A stretch of 64,000 nt of DNA, taken from Ruegeria atlantica (GTDB lineage Bacteria; Pseudomonadota; Alphaproteobacteria; Rhodobacterales; Rhodobacteraceae). Below, piece after piece: positions 9,060 through 17,706 of this stretch. A program made the position numbers and the translations under genes. Numbering within the stretch: position 1 is the stretch's first letter; the number at the start of each line of letters is the position of its first letter. The notes under the pieces are model-generated. The model was not told the DNA's origin, ran no database searches, and saw only the letters and a list, made by a program, of their open reading frames with translations. Location of the stretch: contig NZ_WQFE01000005.1 of assembly GCF_013033965.1 (NCBI RefSeq), positions 1 to 64,000 of the forward strand, read 5' to 3'.

Positions 9060-9944
9060 ATGTTCGACACCGAAAAATCAACCGCCGCCGCGTGGTTCCG
9101 CCAGTTACGCGATAAGATTGTCGCCGCGTTTGAGGCACTTGAAGACAGTCACAGCACTGGCCCTTTTGCGGACGCTGCACCGGGCCGGTTCGAGGTGAAG
9201 GAAACCAAGCGCCAGTCCGAGGACGGTACCGATGCGGGCGGCGGGTTGATGTCCGTCATGCGCGGTGGCCGAGTCTTTGAAAAGGTCGGCGTCAACGTTT
9301 CGACCGTGTACGGTACGTTGGGTGCGCGTGCGCAACAGGCCATGGCGGCGCGCAAAGGGATTCCGGGGATGACCGAAGACCCGCGGTTCTGGGCCTCGGG
9401 CATCTCGCTGGTCGCACATATGCAAAACCCGCATGTACCCGCCGTTCATATGAACACCCGCATGTTCTGGACGCCGCACGCATGGTGGTTCGGCGGCGGA
9501 TCGGACCTGAACCCCTGCATCGAATATGATGAGGACACAGCGCATTTCCACGCCACCCAAAAGGCGCATCTGGATTCGCATGGACCCGGCCATTACCCCC
9601 GTCTCAAAGACTGGGCTGACGAGTACTTCTATATCCCCCACCGCAAACGCGCCCGAGGTGTGGGTGGAATATTCATGGATGACTATTGCACCGGAGATTG
9701 GTCAGCCGATTTTGCACTGACAAAGGATATCGGCCGCGCGTTCCTGCCTGCTTTCCTGCCATTGGTGGAAAAGCGACGCGTACAAGAATTTGATGCGGCG
9801 GCCAAAGACGTTCAACTGACGCATCGCGGCCTTTATGCAGAATACAACCTCGTCTACGACCGGGGCACAAAATTCGGGCTGGAAACCGGCCATGACCCGG
9901 ACGCGGTGTTGATGAGCCTTCCACCAATGGCAAAATGGGCCTGA
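9060..9944 (+). CDS. hemF: Aerobic coproporphyrinogen III oxidase
   Basis: HemF carries out the oxygen-dependent oxidative decarboxylation of coproporphyrinogen III to protoporphyrinogen IX in heme (and, if present, bacteriochlorophyll) synthesis. The 294-residue protein has family signatures along its whole length: FEKVGVNVSTVYG, HMNTRMFW, WWFGGGSDLNP, RGVGGIFMDD and the near-C-terminal YAEYNLVYDRGTKFGL followed by SLPPMAKW. It lies immediately after the SDR gene and converges on a small secreted-protein gene with only four bases between the stops. Confidence 0.96.
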   Translation: MFDTEKSTAAAWFRQLRDKIVAAFEALEDSHSTGPFADAAPGRFEVKETKRQSEDGTDAGGGLMSVMRGGRVFEKVGVNVSTVYGTLGARAQQAMAARKGIPGMTEDPRFWASGISLVAHMQNPHVPAVHMNTRMFWTPHAWWFGGGSDLNPCIEYDEDTAHFHATQKAHLDSHGPGHYPRLKDWADEYFYIPHRKRARGVGGIFMDDYCTGDWSADFALTKDIGRAFLPAFLPLVEKRRVQEFDAAAKDVQLTHRGLYAEYNLVYDRGTKFGLETGHDPDAVLMSLPPMAKWA

Positions 9945-9948
9945 AACC

Positions 9949-10359
9949 TTATCGGAATCCAAAGTCCATGAAGTTGTCCCAGCAATACCCTTGCGCGGAC
10001 CCTGCTGACATATTCTCGCCCACGCGTTTCACAGAAATCGAATAACTCGGCGCGGTATCAACGCCTTCGGGCGGGGTAAGTGAAAACTGCACCGTACGTA
10101 CGCCCTTTTCATAGGCGCGGACAACATAGATGCGCTGGGTTGCCTTGGTTCTGAGTGTGCTAATAGCAAAATCCCCTATCCCGCACCAATACGAAACCGG
10201 GGCCGAAGACCCGCTTACAGCGACCTCGTATACACCGTTGTCCATAGGCGTGACTGTTGTTTTAAAGCCTGGGTATGCGCCTATTCTGACGCCAATTCCC
10301 TGCGCAAATACAGGAGACACCGCAACTGCTGCCAAAGCTGTTAATTTCAAAGCTCGCAT
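9949..10359 (-). CDS. Small secreted protein of unknown function
   Basis: I do not recognise the family. From the ATG at 10359 the protein is 136 residues and starts with a clear signal peptide (MRALKLTALAAVAVSPVFA then QG). The mature part contains two Cys (in SYWCGIGDFA and GYCWDNFMDF) that could form a disulfide. It alternates short beta-like segments and contains no catalytic motif. Longer in-frame starts upstream would bury the signal peptide and are unlikely. It is probably periplasmic. Confidence 0.6.
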   Translation of the reverse strand: MRALKLTALAAVAVSPVFAQGIGVRIGAYPGFKTTVTPMDNGVYEVAVSGSSAPVSYWCGIGDFAISTLRTKATQRIYVVRAYEKGVRTVQFSLTPPEGVDTAPSYSISVKRVGENMSAGSAQGYCWDNFMDFGFR

Positions 10360-10538
10360 AATCGCAAATCCAGTTTCGAAACAAATTTTCAAGATCATAC
10401 CGGACATATGGTCCGAGTAAAGCGGTGCATCTCCGTGGTTTTGACCCTCGGAATCCGAACTCAGCCTATGTGGGCAAAACAGTATCATTTTGAACTACAA
10501 GCATTTAGGCTCAGAATAGATTTTGGCCGAGGTTTGTT

Positions 10539-11051
10539 TTGAGCAAAGCGTTTCCAAATGACTGGTTTGATATCCCGTCCGAAAAATACGCAGATTTCGG
10601 CGCCATGTTCTATCTCGCATCGCTGACCAAGACGCACAGGGCGCGCACCCTTGGGCAGGTGCTTTATGCCTTTGAAACGCCTTTCCGGCTAAACCAATAC
10701 CACATCTTCCGACAAAACGGATTCCCGCGTGGGTTTGTGACATTCGCGGGCCTCAGCCCCGACGCCGAGCGTCGGTATGCCATTCAGGAAAAACCGCTGA
10801 AGGATACGGACTTTGCCAGCGGGACGTCCTTCTGGATCGTCGACCTTGTGGCCCCGTTTGGACAGACCAACCAGATCGTCGATATATTGAAGAAGGAAAT
10901 CCCCCACCCCCGGGTCAGAACCAATCGAATGGACAGTGACCTGACCCGAAATCGCATAGTGGAGTGGACCCGCGACGACGCGGGGGATGTTCACATGAAG
11001 CTCTATCGCAAGAAAGAGTTCCGTGAGGTCCTTAAAAGGGTGGGATCTTGA
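10539..11051 (+). CDS. HlyC/RtxC-type toxin-activating lysine acyltransferase homologue
   Basis: HlyC-family enzymes move a fatty acyl chain from acyl-ACP to internal lysines of RTX toxins. This 170-residue protein aligns with HlyC along its length. It has His33 in the THRARTLG segment and Asp102 in FWIVDLVAPFG, with a 69-residue gap between them, the same as between catalytic His23 and Asp92 of HlyC. It also keeps LNQYHIFRQNGFPRGFVTFAGLS-like and W/S-G-T-S-F-W features. It starts with TTG, seven bases after GAGG. Its stop overlaps the region just before the next gene's ATG (TGAAATG), so it is coupled to the Hint protein. No RTX toxin or type I secretion genes are in the window. Confidence 0.82.
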   Translation: MSKAFPNDWFDIPSEKYADFGAMFYLASLTKTHRARTLGQVLYAFETPFRLNQYHIFRQNGFPRGFVTFAGLSPDAERRYAIQEKPLKDTDFASGTSFWIVDLVAPFGQTNQIVDILKKEIPHPRVRTNRMDSDLTRNRIVEWTRDDAGDVHMKLYRKKEFREVLKRVGS

Positions 11052-11052
11052 A

Positions 11053-11946
11053 ATGGTTTCGATCGTAGGGACAACAACTGGTTTTGTAACCGGAGACCCG
11101 CCTAATCAGGCCAGCGGTGATCTCGGCTTGACCGGCCTTCCTCGGACGCAATCCTGGTCGATCTCTGATCAGCCATCACTAGGCGTGGCTTCCATTGACC
11201 CTAATACCGGCGAATGGACCTACACGGTCAATCAAAGCGACTTTGACGACATCCCGTTCGGGACTACGGTGACCGATACCTTCACGGTTCGGGTTACCGG
11301 ATTGGACTTTTTCTTCCAACCATTCGACCTGACCCAAGAGATCACGATCACCCTTGAAGGCGTGTGCTTTACGGCAGGCACATTGATCCTGGCCGAGGGT
11401 GGCAATCGGCTGATCGAAAGCCTGAATGTTGGCGACAAGGTGATGACCATTGATCGCGGGCTGCAACCGATCAGGTGGGTGGAAAGCAGCGCTTTGTCAC
11501 CAGAACGATTACAAAGTAACCCAGCCATGCGCCCAGTTCGGATCAAAGCCGGAAGCCTCGGTGCGGGACAGCCAGACCGCGATCTTCTGGTGTCACAGCA
11601 GCACCGCATTCTGATCAGCGGACCAAAGGTCGAGCTGTTGTTCGGCACACCCGAAGCTTTGGTTGCGGCCAAGCATCTGTGTTCCTGGCCTGGGATCGAA
11701 ATTGATACTTCGGATGACCCGGTCGAGTATTTTCACATCCTTCTGGACAACCATGAGATACTGACAGCCGAGGGGGCACCAGCAGAAAGCCTCTATTTGG
11801 GCGAGGAATCCCTTTACACTCTGTCCTCAGACGCATTGCAGGAGCTCGCCGCTATTTTCCCGGACACAGCCACACTGAAGGGGCTGGGATTCGGCCGAGC
11901 AGCACGACTGATCCTGCGTGAATTCGAAGCCCGCGCGCTGACTTAG
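11053..11946 (+). CDS. VCBS-like domain fused to Hint autoprocessing domain
   Basis: The 297-residue protein has two parts. Residues 1-104 form a single VCBS/cadherin-like beta-sandwich (DPNTGEWTYTVNQ and TVTDTFTVRVTG are typical). Residues 105-270 form a Hint (hedgehog/intein) domain beginning at Cys105 in GVCFTAGTLI, with LNVGDKVMTID, the LVSQQHRIL block and the final HEILTAEG...ESL region. A hydrophobic C-terminal tail follows instead of a C-extein. Hint domains cleave or transesterify at their first Cys. The acyltransferase gene directly upstream ends one base before this start. Only five lysines are present, all in or after the Hint part. Function as a pair is unknown. Confidence 0.8.
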   Translation: MVSIVGTTTGFVTGDPPNQASGDLGLTGLPRTQSWSISDQPSLGVASIDPNTGEWTYTVNQSDFDDIPFGTTVTDTFTVRVTGLDFFFQPFDLTQEITITLEGVCFTAGTLILAEGGNRLIESLNVGDKVMTIDRGLQPIRWVESSALSPERLQSNPAMRPVRIKAGSLGAGQPDRDLLVSQQHRILISGPKVELLFGTPEALVAAKHLCSWPGIEIDTSDDPVEYFHILLDNHEILTAEGAPAESLYLGEESLYTLSSDALQELAAIFPDTATLKGLGFGRAARLILREFEARALT

Positions 11947-13040
11947 GCGCCGCGCAGGTGCCCGCCAACGTCCTGAGGTGCCAGTGCCACGGTTTTGATG
12001 ACCGCAAAACAGGATTTTCCGGGTTTCAGCCCCAACGCTTCAACCGACCGGCGGGTGACCCGGGCCAAAACAGAACCGGCGGGTGTTTTTACGGACACAA
12101 TCGCCCCCGGCCCCTCGCCTGCGCGGATCGTGTCGACCGTACCTTCCAGCACATTTAAGGCCGAAAGACCCTCGGGGCGTTTGCTGGATAGAATAACCTC
12201 TTGCGCGGGAATACGGATGCGTAGTTCTTCCGCAACTTGAAGGGGTATTCGGGGTAAAAACAAGGACGCACCGCCCGCGTCCAACTCGGTCAGCCCGTCA
12301 GTATGATGTTTGACGACCCGAACTTGCAACACTGCACCAACGGCCCTCACACCGGCTGGTGCGACCGATGGATCGGACAGCACTTCTGAGGCCGGTCCGT
12401 GCCGCAAGACCTTACCCTCTTGCAGGGCAACAACCGATGTCGCCAAACGCGCAACTTCTGCGGCCGAGTGTGTGACGTACAGAATCGGCACCGAAACCTC
12501 ATCCCGCAACCGTTCGAAGTACGGCAGGATCTCGGCCTTTCGCGCGTCATCCAGGGCCGCCAAAGGTTCATCTGCCAGGATCAGGCGCGGACTGGCCAGA
12601 AGCGCGCGACCAATGGCAACGCGCTGCTTTTCCCCGCCGGACAACCCCGAGGGGCGCCGGTTCAACAGGTGCCCGATCCCCAGCATTTCAATCACTTTGT
12701 CAGGGTTTTCGCGGCGCGCTCCCTTAGGCGTAAACCATTTTCCATAGAACAGGTTCTGGCGCACGGTGAGATGCGGAAAAAGACGGCCTTCCTGGAAGAT
12801 GTAACCCAGCCGTCTTTTGTGTGGAGGCAACCAAAGGCCCTGCTCGGTGTCAAACAACTCCCACCCGTCCACGGCGACCCGACCGGCCATAGGTTTCACC
12901 AAACCGGCAACAGCGTTAACGATGGTCGTCTTGCCGGACCCGGACCGCCCAAACAGAACCGTCACACCGGGCGGAGCTTCCACGTTCAGGTCCAGCTTGA
13001 GGTCAGGCAGATCGTGCTGCAGGCGAAGGGACAAGCTCAT
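11943..13040 (-). CDS. modC: Molybdate ABC transporter ATP-binding protein
   Basis: ModC energises molybdate uptake. The 365-residue protein has Walker A GRSGSGKTT, signature LSGGEKQRVAIGRALL and Walker B LILADEPLAALD. A C-terminal TOBE/Mop domain, which binds molybdate, follows (VKTPAGSVLARVTRRS and GLKPGKSCFAVIK). It overlaps modB by four bases and ends four bases into the tail of the convergent Hint gene. The order modA-modB-modC on the minus strand is the usual operon. Confidence 0.95.
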   Translation of the reverse strand: MSLSLRLQHDLPDLKLDLNVEAPPGVTVLFGRSGSGKTTIVNAVAGLVKPMAGRVAVDGWELFDTEQGLWLPPHKRRLGYIFQEGRLFPHLTVRQNLFYGKWFTPKGARRENPDKVIEMLGIGHLLNRRPSGLSGGEKQRVAIGRALLASPRLILADEPLAALDDARKAEILPYFERLRDEVSVPILYVTHSAAEVARLATSVVALQEGKVLRHGPASEVLSDPSVAPAGVRAVGAVLQVRVVKHHTDGLTELDAGGASLFLPRIPLQVAEELRIRIPAQEVILSSKRPEGLSALNVLEGTVDTIRAGEGPGAIVSVKTPAGSVLARVTRRSVEALGLKPGKSCFAVIKTVALAPQDVGGHLRGA

Positions 13041-13729
13041 GATCCGGCCACCCGCGCCGCAACCCGTCGCCCAATGAATTCGGACAACAACAGCGCCCCC
13101 ATGGCAACTACGATTGAAATCACGACCAGCCGGGTTGCCGCCGCTTCACCGCCCGGGACTTGCAGGAAGGCATAGACTGCGGATGGCAGGGTTTGTGTCT
13201 GACCGGGGATGTTTGACACAAAGGTGATCGTCGCACCGAATTCTCCCATCGCTTTGGCGAAGGCAAGAATCGCGCCTGCGATGACACCAGGCAGGATCAT
13301 CGGCAGGGTCACCGTGGCAAATACAAACAATCGCGACGCACCCAGCGTTGCCCCGGCCTGTTCCAGCTTGGGGTCCACAGCTTCGATCGACAGACGGATG
13401 GCCCGCACCATCAAGGGAAATGCCATGATACCGGCGGCAAGCGCAGCCCCGGTCCAACGAAAGGCCACAACAATTCCGAACTCCGCCAACAGCCTGCCCA
13501 ACGGCCCCTGAATTCCAAAGGTCAGAAGAAGCAGATAGCCCGTCACAACCGGTGGCAGGATCAAGGGCAGATGCACAAGCCCATTCAAGACCTGCCGACC
13601 CGGAAACCGCCAGCGGGCCAGCGCATAAGCAACGAATATGCCCAAAGGCAATGTTACCAGCGTTGCCCAAAACGACACACGCAGCGACAGTTTCAGCGCC
13701 TCAAGCTCTGCAGGTCCCAACCACCCCAT
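13037..13729 (-). CDS. modB: Molybdate ABC transporter permease
   Basis: ModB is the membrane-spanning subunit of the molybdate importer. From the ATG at 13729 it is 230 residues with about five to six hydrophobic helices. The cytoplasmic EAA loop that contacts ModC is seen in EQAGATLGASRLFVFATVTLP. The start lies four bases after the modA stop. A longer frame to 13768 would run into modA and lacks support. Confidence 0.93.
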   Translation of the reverse strand: MGWLGPAELEALKLSLRVSFWATLVTLPLGIFVAYALARWRFPGRQVLNGLVHLPLILPPVVTGYLLLLTFGIQGPLGRLLAEFGIVVAFRWTGAALAAGIMAFPLMVRAIRLSIEAVDPKLEQAGATLGASRLFVFATVTLPMILPGVIAGAILAFAKAMGEFGATITFVSNIPGQTQTLPSAVYAFLQVPGGEAAATRLVVISIVVAMGALLLSEFIGRRVAARVAGS

Positions 13730-13733
13730 GCCG

Positions 13734-14483
13734 TTATCCGTTCGGCAGGGAAAAACCCTGCTTTTCAAACACGGCCCGCGCGGCCTGAGATTGAAGGTGA
13801 TTCAGAAACGCCTGCGCGGTGTCATTGCCTGTTTTTGTTTCTGCCGCTGGATAAACGATGGGCGGGTGCAGGTCCGGCGAAAACTCGACGACGACGCGAA
13901 CCCGTCCGTCGACCTGCGCATCAGAGCGGTAGACAATCCCCAACGGAGCCGCACCTGTGGCCACCAGTGCAAGGGCTGCGCGCACGTTATCAGTCTGTGC
14001 GACCTGTCCCTGAACACGCTGCCACAGCCCCAAGCTTTCCAACGCGGCCTTACCGTAAATCCCCGCTGGCACGGCATCGACCAGCGCCATAGCCAAATAG
14101 CCGCCATCCAGAACCGAGGCCAAAGCGTCCTCGGTCCGCATCTCACCAATGTCGTCCCCCTCGCCCCCGGCGACCAGAACCAGCCCGTTACCCAGCAAGT
14201 CCACACGAGAAGCGGCGTCAATCAGACCCTGATCTTGCAGCACATTCATCCAGTCCACATTGGCGGAAATGAACAGATCTGCCGGGGCACCCAACTGAAT
14301 CTGGCGCGCAAGAACGGAAGATGCTGCATAAGATACCGTTACGACCTGCCCGGTTTCCTGCTCGAAATCTGATGCGATCTCATCAAGTGCATTTTTGAGG
14401 CTGGCCGCTGCAAACACCAGAACACCCTCGGCCCCCGCGCGAAGCGGAGCCAGCGTCAAGGCACCCAGAACCAGGGCCGCCAT
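13734..14483 (-). CDS. modA: Molybdate ABC transporter periplasmic binding protein
   Basis: ModA captures molybdate in the periplasm. From ATG 14483 it is 249 residues, the usual length. It starts with a hydrophobic signal sequence ending in APLRAGAEG, then VFAAASLKNALDEIA, the conserved N-terminal oxyanion-binding segment, and a second-lobe YAASSVLARQIQLGAPADLF region. Translation upstream of the ATG reads KPILSLARRVL, which would give the signal peptide a better basic n-region, so a non-ATG start (for example CTG near 14507, after GGGAG) is possible. No ModE site or Moco riboswitch is evident upstream. Confidence 0.93.
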   Translation of the reverse strand: MAALVLGALTLAPLRAGAEGVLVFAAASLKNALDEIASDFEQETGQVVTVSYAASSVLARQIQLGAPADLFISANVDWMNVLQDQGLIDAASRVDLLGNGLVLVAGGEGDDIGEMRTEDALASVLDGGYLAMALVDAVPAGIYGKAALESLGLWQRVQGQVAQTDNVRAALALVATGAAPLGIVYRSDAQVDGRVRVVVEFSPDLHPPIVYPAAETKTGNDTAQAFLNHLQSQAARAVFEKQGFSLPNG

Positions 14484-14764
14484 CAGAACTCGGCGCGCAA
14501 GGGACAGGATCGGTTTTCTCCCGCCTGAAAAGTTGCAGTTCCCTTGGGGATATCTGAGGCGGCAGGTGACACGCAAGCGCCTTTGCCAGCGCGGACAAGG
14601 CGGAACGCTAATTGACAACGCCTTCGCAATCGAAACGGCGCCACCGCGCAGCGCGTTACTTCCTGCGGGCTTATTCGGCGGCCGCAAACAAATCAAACTC
14701 TGTCAAAGAAATTCTGCCAGACCCTCTTGCACCCGGACGCAGGCTTGGCTACATGCACCGTCAC

Positions 14765-14840
<76 letters not shown>

Positions 14841-14857
14841 TTCATTTCACCGAAATT

Positions 14858-14885
14858 AGCGTCGAGACTACGGGCAACGCTTTTT
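14858..14885 (+). terminator. Possible weak terminator after tRNA-Val
   Basis: AGCGT (14858-14862) can pair with ACGCT (14877-14881), and five Ts follow. The stem is short, so this is a tentative call for the end of the tRNA transcript. Confidence 0.35.
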
Positions 14886-14994
14886 GCTTTCGCTCGCCAT
14901 TGCGCCTATCGGTGTGATCCTTGGACCGTCCAGATCGCTTCGTCAGGCATGCGATGGTTGTCGATGCGTTTTGGGTTATTCACTCCGCTTGGGT

Positions 14995-16419
14995 TTAAAC
15001 AACCGATAGTGAGTCATCCTCAACCCTGGTGACATTGAAGACGACATCCTCGAAATCATAGTCGCCCCCACCCGTCAAATCCTCAAAACCGATGGTCATT
15101 GACTGGCCACCCGAAACAACACCGGACAGCGTGTGTTGCTGGTCATCACTATTCAACGCCGCCTTTTCGGCGTGGAACGTGGTTACGGCGGCAACATTCC
15201 CATTCACCGTCAAATTAAAATCAAATTCGTCGTCCACGTCGGCAAAACCACCATTGCTGGAGACAAAATTCAGGTCGTCGCTGGCCGAAAGGGATTTGGC
15301 CCAATCCGCACCATCCTGAACGATGAAGAATCCAAGGCGGTTCCCGTCGGCTAGATTGCTTATTTCAACCGTTCCGCTTGCATCATTTGTGTTTTCAAAC
15401 AGAAGACGCACATTCGCAATTTCGCCGTTGCTTAGGATATCATAAACGCCGAGGACATTGTTAAATTCCGCGGTTCCAAGCTTGACCATTTGTATCTGGA
15501 AATCCGTCGTGCCGTCGCCCTCGAGAAAGGCTTTGTTCACGATCCCGTTGACTACGCTGCTGTCGACTCTGACTCCGGGTGCGAGATCAGGCAGAAACTT
15601 CGCATAGCTAACGACAGTGTTTCCATCCTTTGCGAAGGCAAAAAAGTCACCGCCTGTCTGCCCACCGTCCAGAGAAATCGTTAGGTCCGCCTTGCCGTCA
15701 CCATCAAGATCGAACTCCACGTTCGAGCTATTGGTGAATCGGACGTTGGACCGGTCCAGCTCGACCCCTTCGATGATTAGGGTTTTTCCCACTCCAAACC
15801 CGCTGATAACACTTTGATTCAGCTCTGAGGGCGTCCCTCTCAGCGTGTCCGAGTCCCCAAATGACAGGTTTTCCTGCGAAGATGTCGACACCGGGTCTTC
15901 TGGTTCGCTCGGCTCGGGAACGGTGACCACGGGATCCGTTGGAGTACCTGATCCTGCGCCCGTGTCTAATTGAACACTCGCTGTCGTGCGGGCGAAATTC
16001 TGAGTCACAATGACGGCGGGAATACCCCTGAATGAGCCAATCTCAATTCCGATGCCAATATAGGCCAAGTTCGGGTTTAGTATGTTGGCGCGGTGATCAG
16101 GGCTGTTCATGAGTGCATTGTGCAAGTCGACGACATCGTCCGAGAAACCGGCCTCTCCGCCTTGGCTTTGCCAGGCAATGTTTTCAGCGGTCCCCCAGGA
16201 CCCGGACAAGACAAAGCCCGCCTCGCGCATACGCTGAGTGGCTGAACTTCCGCCTTCACCCGTATGAGAAAAGTTACCGGTTTCCAGCATCCACTGGCTG
16301 TGATCTTCAGCCGAGGCATTCAAGCGAAGTTCAAGCTGAACAGGATCAAGGCCGCGCGACGCACGTTCTGCATTGATCAAATTTAGCATTTCACGCTCAA
16401 GCGTGCTTGCCTGCGACAT
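14995..16419 (-). CDS. Secreted CAP-domain protein with DUF4114-like C-terminus
   Basis: The 474-residue protein starts with a CAP/SCP (PR-1-like) domain, residues about 10-135. It includes LINAERASRGL, the His of AEDHSQWML and NFSHTGEGG, and the ENIAWQ motif. An acidic, Pro-rich linker (about 150-180) follows. Next is a calcium-loop-like segment DLDGDGKADLTI, then a DUF4114-type beta domain ending in GFEDLTGGGDYDFEDVVF. No N-terminal signal peptide is visible, which together with the acidic Gly/Asp-rich C-terminus points to type I secretion. GGAGGG is better spaced to the third codon (ATG), hence the start at 16419. CAP proteins in bacteria are of uncertain activity. Confidence 0.78.
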   Translation of the reverse strand: MSQASTLEREMLNLINAERASRGLDPVQLELRLNASAEDHSQWMLETGNFSHTGEGGSSATQRMREAGFVLSGSWGTAENIAWQSQGGEAGFSDDVVDLHNALMNSPDHRANILNPNLAYIGIGIEIGSFRGIPAVIVTQNFARTTASVQLDTGAGSGTPTDPVVTVPEPSEPEDPVSTSSQENLSFGDSDTLRGTPSELNQSVISGFGVGKTLIIEGVELDRSNVRFTNSSNVEFDLDGDGKADLTISLDGGQTGGDFFAFAKDGNTVVSYAKFLPDLAPGVRVDSSVVNGIVNKAFLEGDGTTDFQIQMVKLGTAEFNNVLGVYDILSNGEIANVRLLFENTNDASGTVEISNLADGNRLGFFIVQDGADWAKSLSASDDLNFVSSNGGFADVDDEFDFNLTVNGNVAAVTTFHAEKAALNSDDQQHTLSGVVSGGQSMTIGFEDLTGGGDYDFEDVVFNVTRVEDDSLSVV

Positions 16420-16662
16420 CACCATCCCTCCGATTTCGCATAGTCGTCGAGGCTAAACTTGTTCAGATTTGTGCAGACTGCAGTCCAAAAACGCGCGCAT
16501 GCTGTAAACGGCAGAGTTTCGCTCGGCGAGGTAGTGGGGGCGGCAATATTTTGCGTATTACGCAACCGTCGAAGCAACATATTCCCGTTTTTACTACGAA
16601 TTCATACACGCAAGGCCGCTTGATCCCGGTGATCAATTCAACTGCGAGTTTTGGAAAACAGA

Positions 16663-16739
16663 TGGCGATCCCGGAAGGACTCGAACCCTCAACCTGCTGA
16701 TTAGAAGTCAGCTGCTCTATCCAGTTGAGCTACGGGACC
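16663..16739 (-). tRNA. tRNA-Arg (anticodon TCT)
   Basis: On the minus strand a complete 77-base cloverleaf is present. The acceptor GGTCCCG pairs with CGGGATC, with one G-T pair. The anticodon arm CTGA/TCAG has loop CTTCTAA and anticodon TCT. The T-loop TTCGAGT, discriminator G and an encoded CCA (16663-16665 on the plus strand as TGG) are all present. Confidence 0.96.
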
Positions 16740-16760
16740 GCTGCGCCCTTCTTGCGGTTT

Positions 16761-17237
16761 TTACTTCCGGGGTTCAAGAGCCAAGCGCATAAAGGCGCTG
16801 TTTGGGTCGCTTTCATATCCGAAAATTGGACCGCAGTAGGAATAACCAAGCCGCTCGTAGAGTTTGCGGGCCGCCGCGTAGTCTGGCAGGTGGTCTGCAC
16901 CGGTTTCCAAAACCAAAGCCTCCACACCTTGTCTGCGGGCTACGTCTGTAAGGTGGTTCATCATCTGACGCGCCAGCCCGCGCCCCCGTGCCTGCGACAC
17001 GATGTGAACAGATTTCACCTCGGCCGTCCCATCTGGCAACGCTTTCAATGCCCCGCAGCCGACGGGTTGTGCACCGTCAAACATGGCCCAGAACCTGATA
17101 TCTTCTGCACTCAGAGCCTGGGCATCCATGGTGTGGTTGCTTTCCGCAGGCCCGGCCGTTTCGCTATGAGCAAAATGCGCCTCGATCACCGGACGCAGCA
17201 CGTCCGAGGTCGGGTCGGCCTCGCGGATTTCGATCAT
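16761..17237 (-). CDS. GNAT-family N-acetyltransferase
   Basis: A 158-residue GNAT enzyme. The acetyl-CoA pyrophosphate-binding motif A is SQARGRGLARQMM, preceded by the beta-strand EVKSVHIV. The C-terminal KLYERLGYSYCGPIF is typical of amino-group acetyltransferases of the YhbS/ElaA style. The acceptor is unknown. Its ATG follows directly on the stop codon of the NDUFS4-like gene (TGAATG), so the two are translationally coupled, although no functional link is obvious. Confidence 0.85.
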   Translation of the reverse strand: MIEIREADPTSDVLRPVIEAHFAHSETAGPAESNHTMDAQALSAEDIRFWAMFDGAQPVGCGALKALPDGTAEVKSVHIVSQARGRGLARQMMNHLTDVARRQGVEALVLETGADHLPDYAAARKLYERLGYSYCGPIFGYESDPNSAFMRLALEPRK

Positions 17238-17549
17238 TCAGTGGGTCCACGGCGCACGCCTGTCTGTGGCGAAGTTCTCACCATAGCCACGTGCGCGCAA
17301 ATTCGGCTTGCGCTTGTGCGGTTCACTGACCTGCGCGTCGATGCCATTGTCCTTGGCATAGTCCAGCGCCTCTTCCTTGGTGTCGAACTTCAGGCGCACC
17401 TGAGTCTGTGTATCCGACGACGATGTCCAGCCCATCAGCGGATCAACCTCGCGCGATGATGCCGGGGCGTATTCCAGAACCCACTTGCGGGTCTTGGCCG
17501 TTCCCGAAGTCATCGCATTCCTGGCAGGCTTGTAAATCCGTGCGCGCAT
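17238..17549 (-). CDS. NDUFS4-like accessory subunit of NADH dehydrogenase (complex I)
   Basis: The 103-residue protein belongs to the NDUFS4 (18-kDa, AQDQ) family of complex I accessory subunits, which alphaproteobacteria share with mitochondria. Family features are [14 protein letters not shown] at the start, [26 protein letters not shown], and a Lys/Arg-rich end with [22 protein letters not shown] precedes the ATG. It is unlinked from the nuo operon, as is usual for this subunit. It assembles on the peripheral arm of complex I. Confidence 0.9.
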   Translation of the reverse strand: MRARIYKPARNAMTSGTAKTRKWVLEYAPASSREVDPLMGWTSSSDTQTQVRLKFDTKEEALDYAKDNGIDAQVSEPHKRKPNLRARGYGENFATDRRAPWTH

Positions 17550-17706
17550 GTCGCCTCTCCGTCCTCACTTGGCTGAGATTGTTTATGCGTCAGAGCGCGG
17601 GCCGGGACAAGATGACAATTGTCGCGGACGCCCTGGACCCCCTGATGTCAGAAACTGTCATTAGCTCACGCTATATCATGTGCAAACGCACCTAAAGGAC
17701 AGCACG

